A stretch of 64,000 nt of DNA from Amylostereum areolatum (Eukaryota; Basidiomycota; Agaricomycetes; Russulales; Stereaceae): positions 124,001 through 188,000 of the forward strand of contig SAXG01000041.1 in NCBI GenBank assembly GCA_012932865.1, read 5' to 3'. Made by a program: the position numbers and the translations under genes. The stretch's first letter is position 1; each line of letters starts with the position of its first letter. The notes under the pieces were generated by a model. The model saw nothing but the letters and a program-made list of their open reading frames with translations. It had not been told where the DNA came from and searched no databases. Shown here piece after piece: positions 27,190 to 38,500 of this stretch.

Positions 27190-30100
27190 TTGAAACGCCC
27201 CCCAGTCGCGTCGTCTGGTGGAGGCAAAGGACTTTTGGTATCATCATCGAATCGTTTCGCTGTATTATCATCCATGCATACCTGTGAGCAATCGTATCCC
27301 CCGTGTTTGTATCTGTCTACTGTCACCAAGAACAGGCAAACACCATCGATCACGCTCAAAGTCAAGCTGATCGGACGAGTTACCAAAAGAGAAATCGACG
27401 CAGACGCGCTGCTTGATAGCGGCGCAGAAGGAATTATCCTGAACCGAAGCTTCGTTGAACGCAGGAAGCTTACCACAAGAAAACTAGAAAACCCGTTCCC
27501 CGTGCGTAATGTGGACGGCACCGAGAACATCATGGGCTGGGTACGCGACACAACGACCCAGCGGATCCGGATATACTCGCAAGATTCAAAGGCGTACCAT
27601 GAGGAAGAAGCTGAGTTCTTCATCACCGACATCGGCGATCATGACATGATCCTTGGAACAGACTGGCTCGATGAGCACAATCCCACCATAGACTGGCAAC
27701 AAGACCGTGTTGACATGCTCCGCTGCCCCCCCTCATGCACTCTGTCCAAACCTCCTGTGACAAACCTCGCAACCAAGCCACGGAGACCATCATCGGTCCA
27801 ATCACAGCGTAAGGTTGAAGCAGGTAAAACCCCGAGGACACCTCTCGTTCTAGACGATCCCTTTCCAGAGCCGACATATGTGTCCTGGACCCCAGTCCCC
27901 ACTTATGTTATTCCCGCACGCAGAGTCAAAGGTGTTCGCGTCCGCACGGTCCATCGCTCCCCTCTACCCGCACGACTCTTCACTGAAGACGACGACGAGC
28001 GGCCCATGGTATTCCGAGACTGGGAGATCAATGGACTACGCCGCGCCGGAATCCTCCCTGAAACCGATGGTCCTAATCCAGATACAATACCCATCCGCGC
28101 GGGCTTTACAAAAGCGCAGGAGCTTGCAGAGCATTCAAAAGAGAACGCACGCCCGCAAACCTTTGAAGACTTAGTCCCCCCGCCGTACCGCGACTTCGCG
28201 CCTGTATTCGACAAAAAAACCTCCGAGCGACTTCCTGACCGACGGCCATGGGACCATGCTATCGACATGAAAGACGGCTTTGAACCCAAACCGTGCAAGA
28301 TCTACCCCCTCTCACCTTCCGAGCAGGTCGAACTCGACACCTTCCTCGACGACCACCTGAAGAAGGGCTATATCCGCCCATCGAAGTCACCTCAGGCGAG
28401 TCCGTTCTTCTTTGTGAAGAAAAAGGATGGAAAGCTGCGTCCTGTACAGGACTATCGAGAATTAAACAAGGGCACTGTCAAGAATGAATATCCCTTGCCA
28501 CTGATCTCTGAAATTGTCGACCGTCTCAAAGGTGCAAAGATCTTCTCCAAGATGGATGTTCGCTGGGGCTACAACAATGTCCGCATCAAGGAAGGCGACG
28601 AGTGGAAGGCTGCGTTCAAGACGAATTGCGGTCTCTTCGAACCTACGGTGATGTTTTTCGGGCTTATGAACTCCCCTGCGACGTTTCAGGCAATGATGAA
28701 TGAACTGTTCAAGGATCTCATCGACTCGGGCAAGGTCATCATCTACATGGACGACATCTTGGTGTTCACTCGCACCATGGACGAACACCGTGCCATAGTG
28801 TGGCAGGTTCTGCAGCGTTTGCAAGACAACAACCTCTTCCTCAAACCGGAGAAATGCGTCTTTGAACAAGACTCTGTCGAATACCTCGGACTCATCATCT
28901 CGCACGACAAGATCGCTATGGACCCCGTCAAGGTAGCAGGTATTCAGGACTGGCCGACACCACGAACGGTCAAAGATGTGCAATCCTTCCTCGGCTTTGG
29001 CAACTTCTACCGACGTTTCATCAAGGACTTCTCCAAGGTTGCACGACCCCTATTTGACCTGACAAAGAAGGACTGCACATGGGACTGGTCGACGGACTGC
29101 CAAACTGTGTTTGACGCACTGAAAGCTGTGTTTACTTCCTCCCCCGTCTTGGTCATGCCTGACCCAAAGAAGCCTTACCTCGTTGAAGTCGACGCCTCGG
29201 ACTTTGCTACTGGAGGTATACTCTCGCAGAAAGGCGACGACGGTCACTGGCATCCAGTGGCGTATCTGTCCAAGGCCCTATCGGAACCAGAACGCAACTA
29301 CGACATCTACGACAAGGAGCTACTTGCGATCATCCACGCGCTTGAAGCCTGGCACCACTACCTCGAAGGCGCCCCCGACACCGTCGAAATCTGGACAGAT
29401 CACAAGAACCTGGAGCACTTCAAGACGGCACAGAAGCTGAGCCGCCGACAGGCACGTTGGGCTCTATTCCTCACTCGATTTGACTTCTCGCTCGTTCATA
29501 AACCAGGAATTTCCCACCGCCCGGACCCAATGTCTCGACGACCCGATCACAAGGATGGTGTTGAAAACGACAACAAGGAGCGCGTCTTGCTTGACCCCAA
29601 GTACTTCCAAGTACGCGCAACAAGGCCAGGAGCAGTAACCTCCCTCGGCGATGTCGAACTCCGACGACGTATCCGCGACTGCAAGACCAAGGACATCGAG
29701 GTCGTTCAAGCCCTGGACGCCATCTTACGAAACGGACCACGTACACTCGTCATGAACCTTCAAGAGTGGAACTACGAAGAAGGCCTGGTCCTGTTTAGAG
29801 GAAAGGTATATGTCCCTGCAGATGACGAGTTGCGACGCGACATTGTCAAAATGTACCATGAATCGCCCCTGGCTGGACACCCCGGTCGCTTCAAGACTTA
29901 CGAGCTTGTGAGTCGTGAATATTGGTGGCCTGGCATGTCTGTCTTCGTCCGCGAATTCGTAGCAGGATGTGCAACCTGCCAGTCGACAAAGACACAGAGC
30001 AGCCGACCCCACGTCGACATGATCCCAAACGAAGTACCCGATCGACCATTTGGCGTCATCTCCACCGACTTCATTGTCGAACTCCCTGACTGCGAAGGCT

Positions 30101-31173
30101 ATAACGCCGTCAATGTCGTGGTCAATCGCCTCACCAAGATGGTGGTTACCACCCCATGTACAACGAAGATCACCAGTGATGGCACGGCCGACATTCTCTT
30201 CGACAAGGTATACCGACACTACAGCTTAGCAGACAAGATCATCTTGGATCGTGGACCCCAATTTGCTGGATAGGTGATGCGTACACTCAACGAGAAGCTC
30301 GGGATCAAGTCCGCCCTCAGCACAGCGTATCACCCACAGACAGACGGCCAAACCGAACGCGAGAACCAGAACCTCGAGCAGTTCCTGCGAGTATTCTGCA
30401 ACTACCGTCAAGACGACTGGGTGAAGTGGTTGCCCTTCTTCGAGTTTTCTCACAACTCTCGCACCCATGCAGCTACTGGAAAGGCTTCCTTTGAAGTCCT
30501 CTACGGCTTCCTCCCGAAAATGTACCCATCCGTAAACCCGTCCTCAAAGGTCCCCGCAGTTGAAGAACGCCTCCGTCAACTTGAAGAAGTCTGACAGGAG
30601 ATCAAGGCCAGCCTTGCCCTCGCATCAGACTTGATGAAGCACTACAATGGCGACACGGTCAGCGAATCAACGCAGTTTGCCGTCGGAGACAAAGTATGGC
30701 TAGAAGGCAAAAATCTGAAGACGACGAGACCGAAAGCTAAGCTTGCTGCCAAACGATTTGGACCCTTTGAAATCATTGACGTCATCAGCCCAGTCAACTA
30801 CCGCTTGAAGCTGCCGAAGACGTGGCGAATCCATCCAGTCTTCCATGCCTCGCTGCTCACCGCGTACAAGGAGACAGCCGCTCACGGGCCAAATTATGAA
30901 CAGCCGCCACCAGACCTCATTGACGATGAAGAAGAATACGGCGTTGAAGACATTGTCGACTCTAAACCAACTCGTAACAAGAAGGGCATTCAGTACCTCG
31001 TCAAGTGGGCCGGCTATCCCGACTCCGAAAACACCTGGCTCCCGCGTTCGTCGCTCTCAAAGGTTACCGACATGATTGACGCTTTCCACAAGTGCCATCC
31101 AAATGCGCCCCGCCCTGTGCGTTCCCTCGGCATCTCCTTTGACGATTTCCTCGCATCCTACCCTTGCAGATGA
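27190..31173 (+). pseudogene. pol: Pol of A1 (three lesions)
   Basis: The domains are complete in order: protease LLDSGAEGIILN; RT with [23 protein letters not shown] and IYMDDILVF; RNase H VEVDASDFATGGILSQ; integrase finger and core (STDFIVELPD, DRGPQFAG, HPQTDGQTEREN); and a chromodomain (YGVEDIVDSKPT, YLVKWAGYPDSENTW). Compared with A2 there is TAG at 30271-30273 (A2 CAG), TGA at 30592-30594 (A2 CGA) and a 1-nt insertion near 31149 that changes the C-terminus. Many missense differences are CpG-to-TpG or CpA (R to H, R to C, R to W, D to N). It is not functional. Confidence 0.92.
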
Positions 31174-31214
31174 CATCGCGCTCCAGGCGAAAGCGCGTCT
31201 TAAAGGGGGGGTAA

Positions 31215-31634
31215 TGTTACAGATCGCTCCATTTCTTTCTTCGTTTGCAGAACTTGTACACACGACGCGTCACGGCACATGACTTTCCTTCGCATCACAT
31301 GCTCCAACGACGTCATTGCCCGGACTTCCGAACGGTGTTCCGCATCCTTATCTATGACATCATTGCTCCAGACTTCCGTCCTCCTCCCATGACTCCTTTC
31401 TTATTGTTCCCCCCGCTCGCACCACTATTGCATCGCATCGCACCATCGTTCCCACTTGTATATAAGGACAGTATCCCTTTCCCTTTTCCTCAGACTGTCC
31501 ATCTCGTCATACGGTACTGTAGCGCACGTTGCACTACCCTAGACCCCGGCACTCTCGAATCTATTTTCCTTCTCGCTCCTCCCATCGTCGCTGACTTAGG
31601 CGGTTCATCGGTCTCATAAACTGCGTTTCTGACA
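31215..31634 (+). repeat. 3' LTR of A1 (420 bp)
   Basis: It starts TGTTACAG after a polypurine tract AAAGGGGGGGTAA and ends TCTGACA. The next bases GATTC belong to B2, not to the sequence left of A1. Confidence 0.9.
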
Positions 31635-34381
31635 GATTCACTCTTTCTGTTTCGCCATCCGTTTGGGGATGATACGCTGTACTGAGCGACGAGATAACTC
31701 CGAGGCTTTCGCAGATGGATTGGAATACTTTGGATGCGAATTGAGGGCCTCTGTCCGATATCATTCTTTTCCATAGTCCAAATCGTCTGTAAACATTGTC
31801 GATCAGAAGATCAGCTGTTTCTTCTGCGTTGATCGTCTTTAGGCACGGCGTGAATACTGCGGTTTTGGTGAACCTGTCGACGACTACGTTGATCGAATCG
31901 AATCCGTTGGAGATCGGAAGATCTGTAATAAAATCTGATGTGATTGTTTCCCATGGTCGTTCTGGTATTTCCGTAGGTTGTAATGGATGTTTTGCCGGAT
32001 GCGTGACATTCTTTGTTGACTGGCATACGGGACATCCTTGAACATAACCTTTTACGAAGGAAATCATCTTTGGCCACCAAAAGTTTCTTTGTACCAGCTC
32101 CAGAGTTTTCATTTCGCCTAGCCCTGAAAACCGAAGGGTGAAGCAGGATGCGGTCATCGTTGTCTGGAATGTCTTCCTTATGATCTGGTCTTCTAGAAAG
32201 TCCATCTGCCTTGTTTGTACTTCCTGGTTTGTGTACCAAGGTGTAGTCGAAACGGGACAGATCCAAGCTCCATCGTGCTTGTCGTCGATTGAGTTTCTGA
32301 GCTGTTGTGAAATATTCTAGATTTTTATGATCTGTCCAGATTTCGACTTTGTGGTTCGCTCCTTCTAGATAGTGTCGCCAGTGTTCTAAGGCTTTCACTA
32401 CTCCTAAGAGTTCTTTGTCGTATATCTCGTAATTCTGTTCCGCGGGAGACAGTGATTTGGATAGGTACGCGACCGGATGCCATCTTTCGATCTCATCTGG
32501 CTGTGATAGGATAGCTCCGTATGCGAAATCGGAGGCGTCACTCTCTATGCGGAATGGTTTGTTTTCGTCGGGCATGATTAAGATTGGGGACGATGTGAAT
32601 TCTCGTTTCAGTCTTTCGAAGGTACGTTCGCATTCGGTCGTCCAGTTCCATTCGTGGTCTTTCTTTGTGAGCTGGAATAGGGGTCTGGCGATCTTAGAAT
32701 AGTCTTTGATGAAGCGTCGATAGAAATTTCCAAATCCGAGGAATGATTGGACTTCTTTTACTTTCCTCGGTGTGGGCCATTCGGCTAGCCCTTGGACTTT
32801 GACCGGGTCCATCTGTACCTTATTGTGCGTGATTATCACGCCTAGGTATTCGATCGATGGTTGTTCAAAGAAGCACTTCTCTGGTTTTAGGAATAGATCG
32901 TTCCGTTCTAGAAGTTGGAGGGCTTCTTTCATCAGTTTCCTATGTTCGTCGAGTGTTTCTGTAAATATCAATATGTCATCCATATAGACCACCACTTTTC
33001 CTGTGTCTATTAATTCTTTGAACAGTGCGTTCATCATTGCTTGGAATGTTGCGGGTGAGTTGGTTAGTCCGAAGAACATTACCATTGGTTCGAAAAGGCC
33101 TCTGTTTGTTTTGAACGCAGCTTTCCATTGATCTCCTTCTTTGATTCGAACATTGTTGTATCCCCATCGGAGATCGAGATTTGAGAAGATCTTAGCATCT
33201 TTGAGTTTGTCGATGAGATCTGAGATGAGCGGTATCGGGTATTCATTTTTGACCGTGATCGAGTTAAGATAGCGATAGTCCTGTACTGGTCGAAGAGATC
33301 CATCTTTCTTTTTGATAAAGAAGAAGGGCGATGATATCTCTGATTTTGATTCTCGGATGTACCCTTTTCGTAGATGTTCATCTATGAATGTGTCCAGTTC
33401 CTTCCGTTCTGGTACCGTCATTGGGTACACTTTGCAATTTCGAGGTTTCCATCCTTCAGTCAGGTCTATCGCGTGATCCCAAGGTCTGCTGATTGGAAAG
33501 CGTTCCGACGCTTTCTTTTCGAACACCTTCTGATACTGTTTGTAACTAGACGGAATCATCTCATCGAGTGTCTTCTTCTTCTCTCCTATGGCCGCTCTTT
33601 CTGCGAGTTCTTGTGCCTTGGTTGCTCTTGCTGTTATCCAAATACTGGGTTCGTTTGTTTCTTCTGCAATCGGCATTGTTTCTACGTCAGTCTTTCCATG
33701 GAACGTTCTGATCGTCTTGATCTCGATGAGATCGGAATCGATTTCAGAATCTTCTTGTTCCTCTATCATTGTGTGATAGTTTGCCTTCTGTTCTTCGAAT
33801 GATGGTAGAAAGGGTTCGTCCTTTCCTTGGACGGTCATTGTTTTACTCGTAGTGGAGCACGTACCTGGACATGTCTGCAGTGTAATCTGTCTCTTTCTCC
33901 AATCGATGCTAGGGTTGTGTTTTTTAAGCCAAGGGGTTCCTAAGATTACTTCGTCTCCTCCTAGGGCTGTGACAAATAGTCCTAGGCTTTCGCGGTGAAT
34001 TTCTCCGTTGATTCCTTCCATCGTCATCGGAAGGTATACCTTTTGTTTGATCTCTCCCAGAGTGTTTCGAGATCCGTCGACGTTGTATATCGGTATCGGT
34101 TTCTTAAGTTGGATCAGATTCATCTTGTGTCTTCGTACGAAATCTGGATGGATCAGAGTGCTGCTTGCTCCGCTATCCAATAGCGCTTTTGCTGCGGCTT
34201 TACGGAACTTTCCATGAAACATAACAGGTATATGAATTGATGGAGCGTGCGTTGCTCCGTCTTGGTACGACCTTATATACACTGTTCTATTTACGTCATC
34301 TCCTGTTTCCTGCACAGGAGATTGATTTGAAAAGTTCATTGTCTGTGTCCTTTCAACAGCCGCGGTTGAAGGACAATTCAA
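31635..34381 (-). pseudogene. pol: Pol of B2, protease to integrase (deleted, split)
   Basis: Reading from 34381 down: protease LLDSGASSTLIHPDF, RT with [10 protein letters not shown], and RNase H IESDASDFAYGAILSQ. At about 32117 a deletion of about 270 bp relative to B1 (20130-20399) removes the tether and the start of the integrase finger, and shifts frame. The core then continues with [27 protein letters not shown] and [12 protein letters not shown] up to the break. Apart from that deletion the frame is open. It supplies the uninterrupted reference for both insertions in B1 pol. Confidence 0.9.
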
Positions 34382-35109
34382 AAACCCTGATTGTCTTTGA
34401 ACATGTTGGCAGTGCGCGCGAACGTTTCACTGTCCATCTTGTTCACAAGCTTGGTGATCTGATCAATCGGGGATTCTTCTTCTGTTAGATTCGTCGTTCG
34501 TGCATTGATCGTCGTTTGTGTACGTTTCTCTGGGCAGTTCCTGGAGATGTGTCCTGGCTTCCGGCAGTAGAAGCATGATCCTGACTTCTGGAGTTCGGTA
34601 CGTTCTTGCGGGGTAAGGCGTCTGAAGTTTCGGCCGTTGTTCCCTGTTTGTGCCGCTCTGGCGGTGGTCGCGTTTCCTTTATTCCCATTTCCCCTTCTGA
34701 ATGGAATATATGTCTGTGGTTTCTTGTATAGGAGTGTGAGATCACTCGTCGGGTTCATTGGTCTCGTGTAATGTCGTTGGAACGCTTGCGCTTCTCTCCA
34801 GTTATTGTCAATGCGTAATGCGAGTTCGTACCATTCATCAATATCGTTCGAGATGTGGTCTCTCTTGAGGATCTCAACCACGATATCATTGCGCAGTCCT
34901 CTCTTGAATTGGTCGATCAGTGCCTTATGATCGTAGCCTGCTTCCATGGCGTAGTCCCTGAAGATTGTAATATAATCTTTGGTTTCCATAGTCCCTTGTT
35001 CTAGGCGCTGTATATTGAATCTAGCGTCTCTTCCTGGGTCTATTTCTCCGAAGGTCTCTAAGAAGGAGTCGCGGAATGCCGTCCATGGGAGGTATACTTC
35101 TGGATCTAG
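34378..35109 (-). pseudogene. gag: Gag of B2, C-terminal part
   Basis: The frame is open from the junction with A2 to the TGA at 34378. It begins LDPEVYLPWTAFRDSFLETFG within the capsid domain and includes the knuckle CFYCRKPGHISRNC. It ends in GGT TTT TGA with pol in -1. The N-terminal half is lost. Confidence 0.9.
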
Positions 35110-35530
35110 TGTCAGAAACGCAGTTTATGAGACCGATGAACCGCCTAAGTCGCGACGATGGGAGGAGCGAGAAGAGAATAGATTCGAGAGTGCCGGGGTC
35201 TAGGGTAGTGCAACGTACGCTACAGTGCCGTATGACGAGATGGACAGTCTGAGGAAAAGGGAAAAGGGATACTGTCCTTATATACAAGTGGGAACGATGG
35301 TGCGATGCGATGCGATAGTGGTGCGAGCGGGGGGAAACAATAAGAAAGGAGTCATGGGGAGGAGGACAGAGGTCCGGAGCAATGATGTCATAGATAAGGA
35401 TACGGAACACCGTTCGGAAGTCCGGGCAATGACGTCGTTGGAGCACGTGATGCGAAGGAAAGTCATGTGCCGTGATGCGTCGCGTGTACAAGGTCTGCAA
35501 ACGAAGAAAGAAATGGAGCGATCCGTGACA
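35110..35530 (-). repeat. 3' LTR of A2 (421 bp)
   Basis: It is identical in the R-U5 half to the 5' LTR of A2 (41785-42204) but differs at about a dozen sites in U3, where several sites instead match the LTRs of A1. It is preceded on the minus strand by the tract AAAGGGGGGGTAA. Confidence 0.9.
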
Positions 35531-38500
35531 TTACCCCCCCTTTAAGACGCGCTTTCGCCTGGAGCGCGATGTCATCTGCAAGGGTGGATGCGAGAAAATC
35601 GTCAAAGGAGATGCCGAGGGAACGCACAGGGCGGGGCGCATTTGGATGGCGCTTGTGGAAAGCGTCAATCATGTCGGTAACCTTTGAGAGCGACGAACGC
35701 GGGAGCCAGGTGTTTTCGGAGTCGGGATAGCCGGCCCACTTGACGAGGTACTGAATACCTTTCTTGTTACGAGTTGGTTTAGAGTCGACAATGTCTTCAA
35801 CGTCGTATTCTTCTTCATCGTCGATGAGGTCTGGTGGCGGCTGTTCATAATTTGGCCCGTGAGCGGCTGTCTCCTTGTACACGGTGAGCAGCGAGGCATG
35901 GAAGACTGGATGGATTCGCCACGTCTTCGGCAGCTTCAAGCGGTAGTTGACTGGGCTGATGACGTCAATGATTTCGAAGGGTCCAAATCGTTTGGCAGCA
36001 AGCTTAGCTTTCGGTCTCGTCGTCTTCAGGTTTTTGCCTTCTAGCCATACTTTGTCTCCGACGGCAAACTGCGTTGATTCGCTGACCGTGTCGCCATTGT
36101 AGTGCTTCATCAAGTCTGATGCGAGGGCAAGGCTGGCCTTGATCTCCTGTCGGACTTCTTCAAGTTGACGGAGGCGTTCTTCAACTGCGGGGACCTTTGA
36201 GGACGGGTTTACGGATGGGTACATTTTCGGGAGGAAGCCGTAGAGGACTTCAAAGGGAGCCTTTCCAGTAGCTGCATGGGTGCGAGAGTTGTGAGAAAAC
36301 TCGAAGAAGGGCAACCACTTCACCCAGTCGTCTTGACGGTAGTTGCAGAATACTCGCAGGAACTGCTCGAGGTTCTGGTTCTCGCGTTCGGTTTGGCCGT
36401 CTGTCTGTGGGTGATACGCTGTGCTGAGGGCGGACTTGATCCCGAGCTTCTCGTTGAGTGTACGCATCACCTGTCCAGCAAATTGGGGTCCACGATCCGA
36501 GATGATCTTGTCTGCTAAGCCGTAGTGTCGGTATACCTTGTCAAAGAGAATGTCGGCCGTGCCATCACTGGTGATCTTCGTTGTACATGGGGTGGTAACC
36601 ACCATCTTGGTGAGGCGATCGACCACGACATTGACGGTGTTATAGCCTTCGCAGTCAGGGAGTTCAACGATGAAGTCGGTGGAGATGACGCCAAATGGTC
36701 GATCGGGTACTTCGTTTGGGATCATGTCGACGTGGGGTCGGCTGCTCTGTGTCTTCGTCGACTGGCAGGTTGCGCATCCTGCTACAAAGTCGCGGACAAA
36801 GACAGACATGCCAGGCCACCAATATTCACGACTCACAAGCTCGTAAGTCTTGAAGCGACCGGGGTGTCCAGCCAGGGGCGATTCATGGTACATTTTGACA
36901 ATGTCGTGTCGCAACTCGTCATCCGCAGGGACATATACCTTTCCTCTAAACAGGACCAGGCCTTCTTCGTAGTTCCACTCTTGAAGGTTCTTGACGAGTG
37001 TACGTGGTCCGTTTCGTAAGATGGCGTCCAGGGCTTGAACGACCTCGATGTCCTTGGTTTTGCAGTCGCGGATACGTCGTCGGAGTTCGACATCACCGAG
37101 GGAGGTTACTGCTCCTGGCCTTGTTGCGCGTACTTGGAAGTACTTGGGGTCAAGCAAGACGCGCTCCTTGTTGTCGTTTTCAACACCATCCTTGTGATCG
37201 GGTCGTCGAGACATTGGATCCGGGCGGTGGGAAATTCCTGGTTTATGAACGAGCGAGAAGTCAAATCGAGTGAGGAATAGAGCCCAACGTGCCTGTCGGC
37301 GGCTCAGCTTCTGTGCCGTCTTGAAGTGCTCCAGGTTCTTGTGATCTGTCCAGATTTCGACGGTGTCGGGGGCGCCTTCGAGGTAGTGGCGCCAGGCTTC
37401 AAGCGCACGGATGATCGCAAGCAGCTCCTTGTCGTAGATGTCATAGTTCCGTTCCGGTTCCGACAGGGCCTTGGACAGATACGCCACTGGATGCCAGTGA
37501 CCGTCGTCGCCTTTCTGCGAGAGTATACCTCCAGTAGCAAAGTCCGAGGCATCGACTTCAACGAGGTAAGGCTTCTTTGGGTCAGGCATGACCAAGACGG
37601 GGGAGGAAGTAAACGCAGCTTTCAGTGCGTCAAACGCAGTTTGGCAGTCCGCCGACCAGTCCCATGTGCAGTCCTTCTTTGTCAGGTCAAATAGGGGTCG
37701 TGCAACCTTGGAGAAGTCTTTGATGAAATGTCGGTAGAAGTTGCCGAAGCCGAGGAAGGATTGCACATCTTTGACCGTTCGTGGTGTCGGCCAGTCCTGA
37801 ATACCTGCTACCTTGACGGGGTCCATAGCGATCTTGTCGTGCGAGATGATGAGTCCGAGGTATTCGACAGAGTCTTGCTCAAAGACGCATTTCTCCGGTT
37901 TGAGGAAGAGGTCGTTGTCTTGCAAACGTTGCAGAACCTGCCGCACTATGGCACGGTGTTCGTTCATGGTGCGAGTGAACACCAAGATGTCGTCCATGTA
38001 GATGATGACCTTGCCCGAGTCGATGAGATCCTTGAACAGTTCATTCATCATTGCCTGAAATGTCGCAGGGGAGTTCATAAGCCCGAAAAACATCACCGTA
38101 GGTTCGAAGAGACCGCGATTCGTCTTGAACGCAGCCTTCCACTCGTCGCCTTCCTTAATGCGGACATTGTTGTAGCCCCAGCGAACATCCATCTTGGAGA
38201 AGATCTTTGCACCTTTGAGGCGGTCGACAATTTCAGAGATCAGTGGCAAGGGGTATTCATTCTTGACAGCGCCCTTGTTTAATTCTCGATAGTCCTGTAC
38301 GGGACGCAGCTTTCCATCCTTTTTCTTCACAAAGAAGAACGGACTCGCCTGAGGTGACTTCGATGGGCGGATATAGCCCTTCTTCAGGTGGTCGTCGAGG
38401 AAGGTGTCGAGTTCGATCTGCTTGGAAGGTGAGAGGGGGTAGATTTTGCACGGTTTGGGTTCAAAGCCGTCTTTCATGTCGATAGCATGGTCCCATGGCC

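Larger units (their letters stand above)
6277..31634 (+). mobile_element. Ty3/gypsy chromovirus A1 (interrupted, degenerate)
   Basis: The element runs from the 5' LTR at 6277 to the 3' LTR at 31634, but 7196-25456 is a later insertion of family B (duplicated target CATCA at 7191-7195 and 25457-25461). Without it A1 is about 7.09 kb, the same as A2. The order is LTR, ORF0, gag, pol (protease, RT, RNase H, integrase, chromodomain), LTR. Several nonsense and frameshift changes separate it from A2. The flanks ACTTT on the left and GATTC on the right are not a duplication, which is a sign of rearrangement. Confidence 0.9.
31635..35109 (-). mobile_element. B2, 5' half (inverted fragment)
   Basis: A minus-strand family B fragment running from gag (cut at CTAGATCC, 35109) to the middle of the integrase (cut at GAATC, 31635). 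The missing 3' half lies at 42205-46771 in the opposite orientation. The 5' LTR, leader and start of gag are absent. Element A1 abuts the left end and A2 the right end. Confidence 0.92.
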
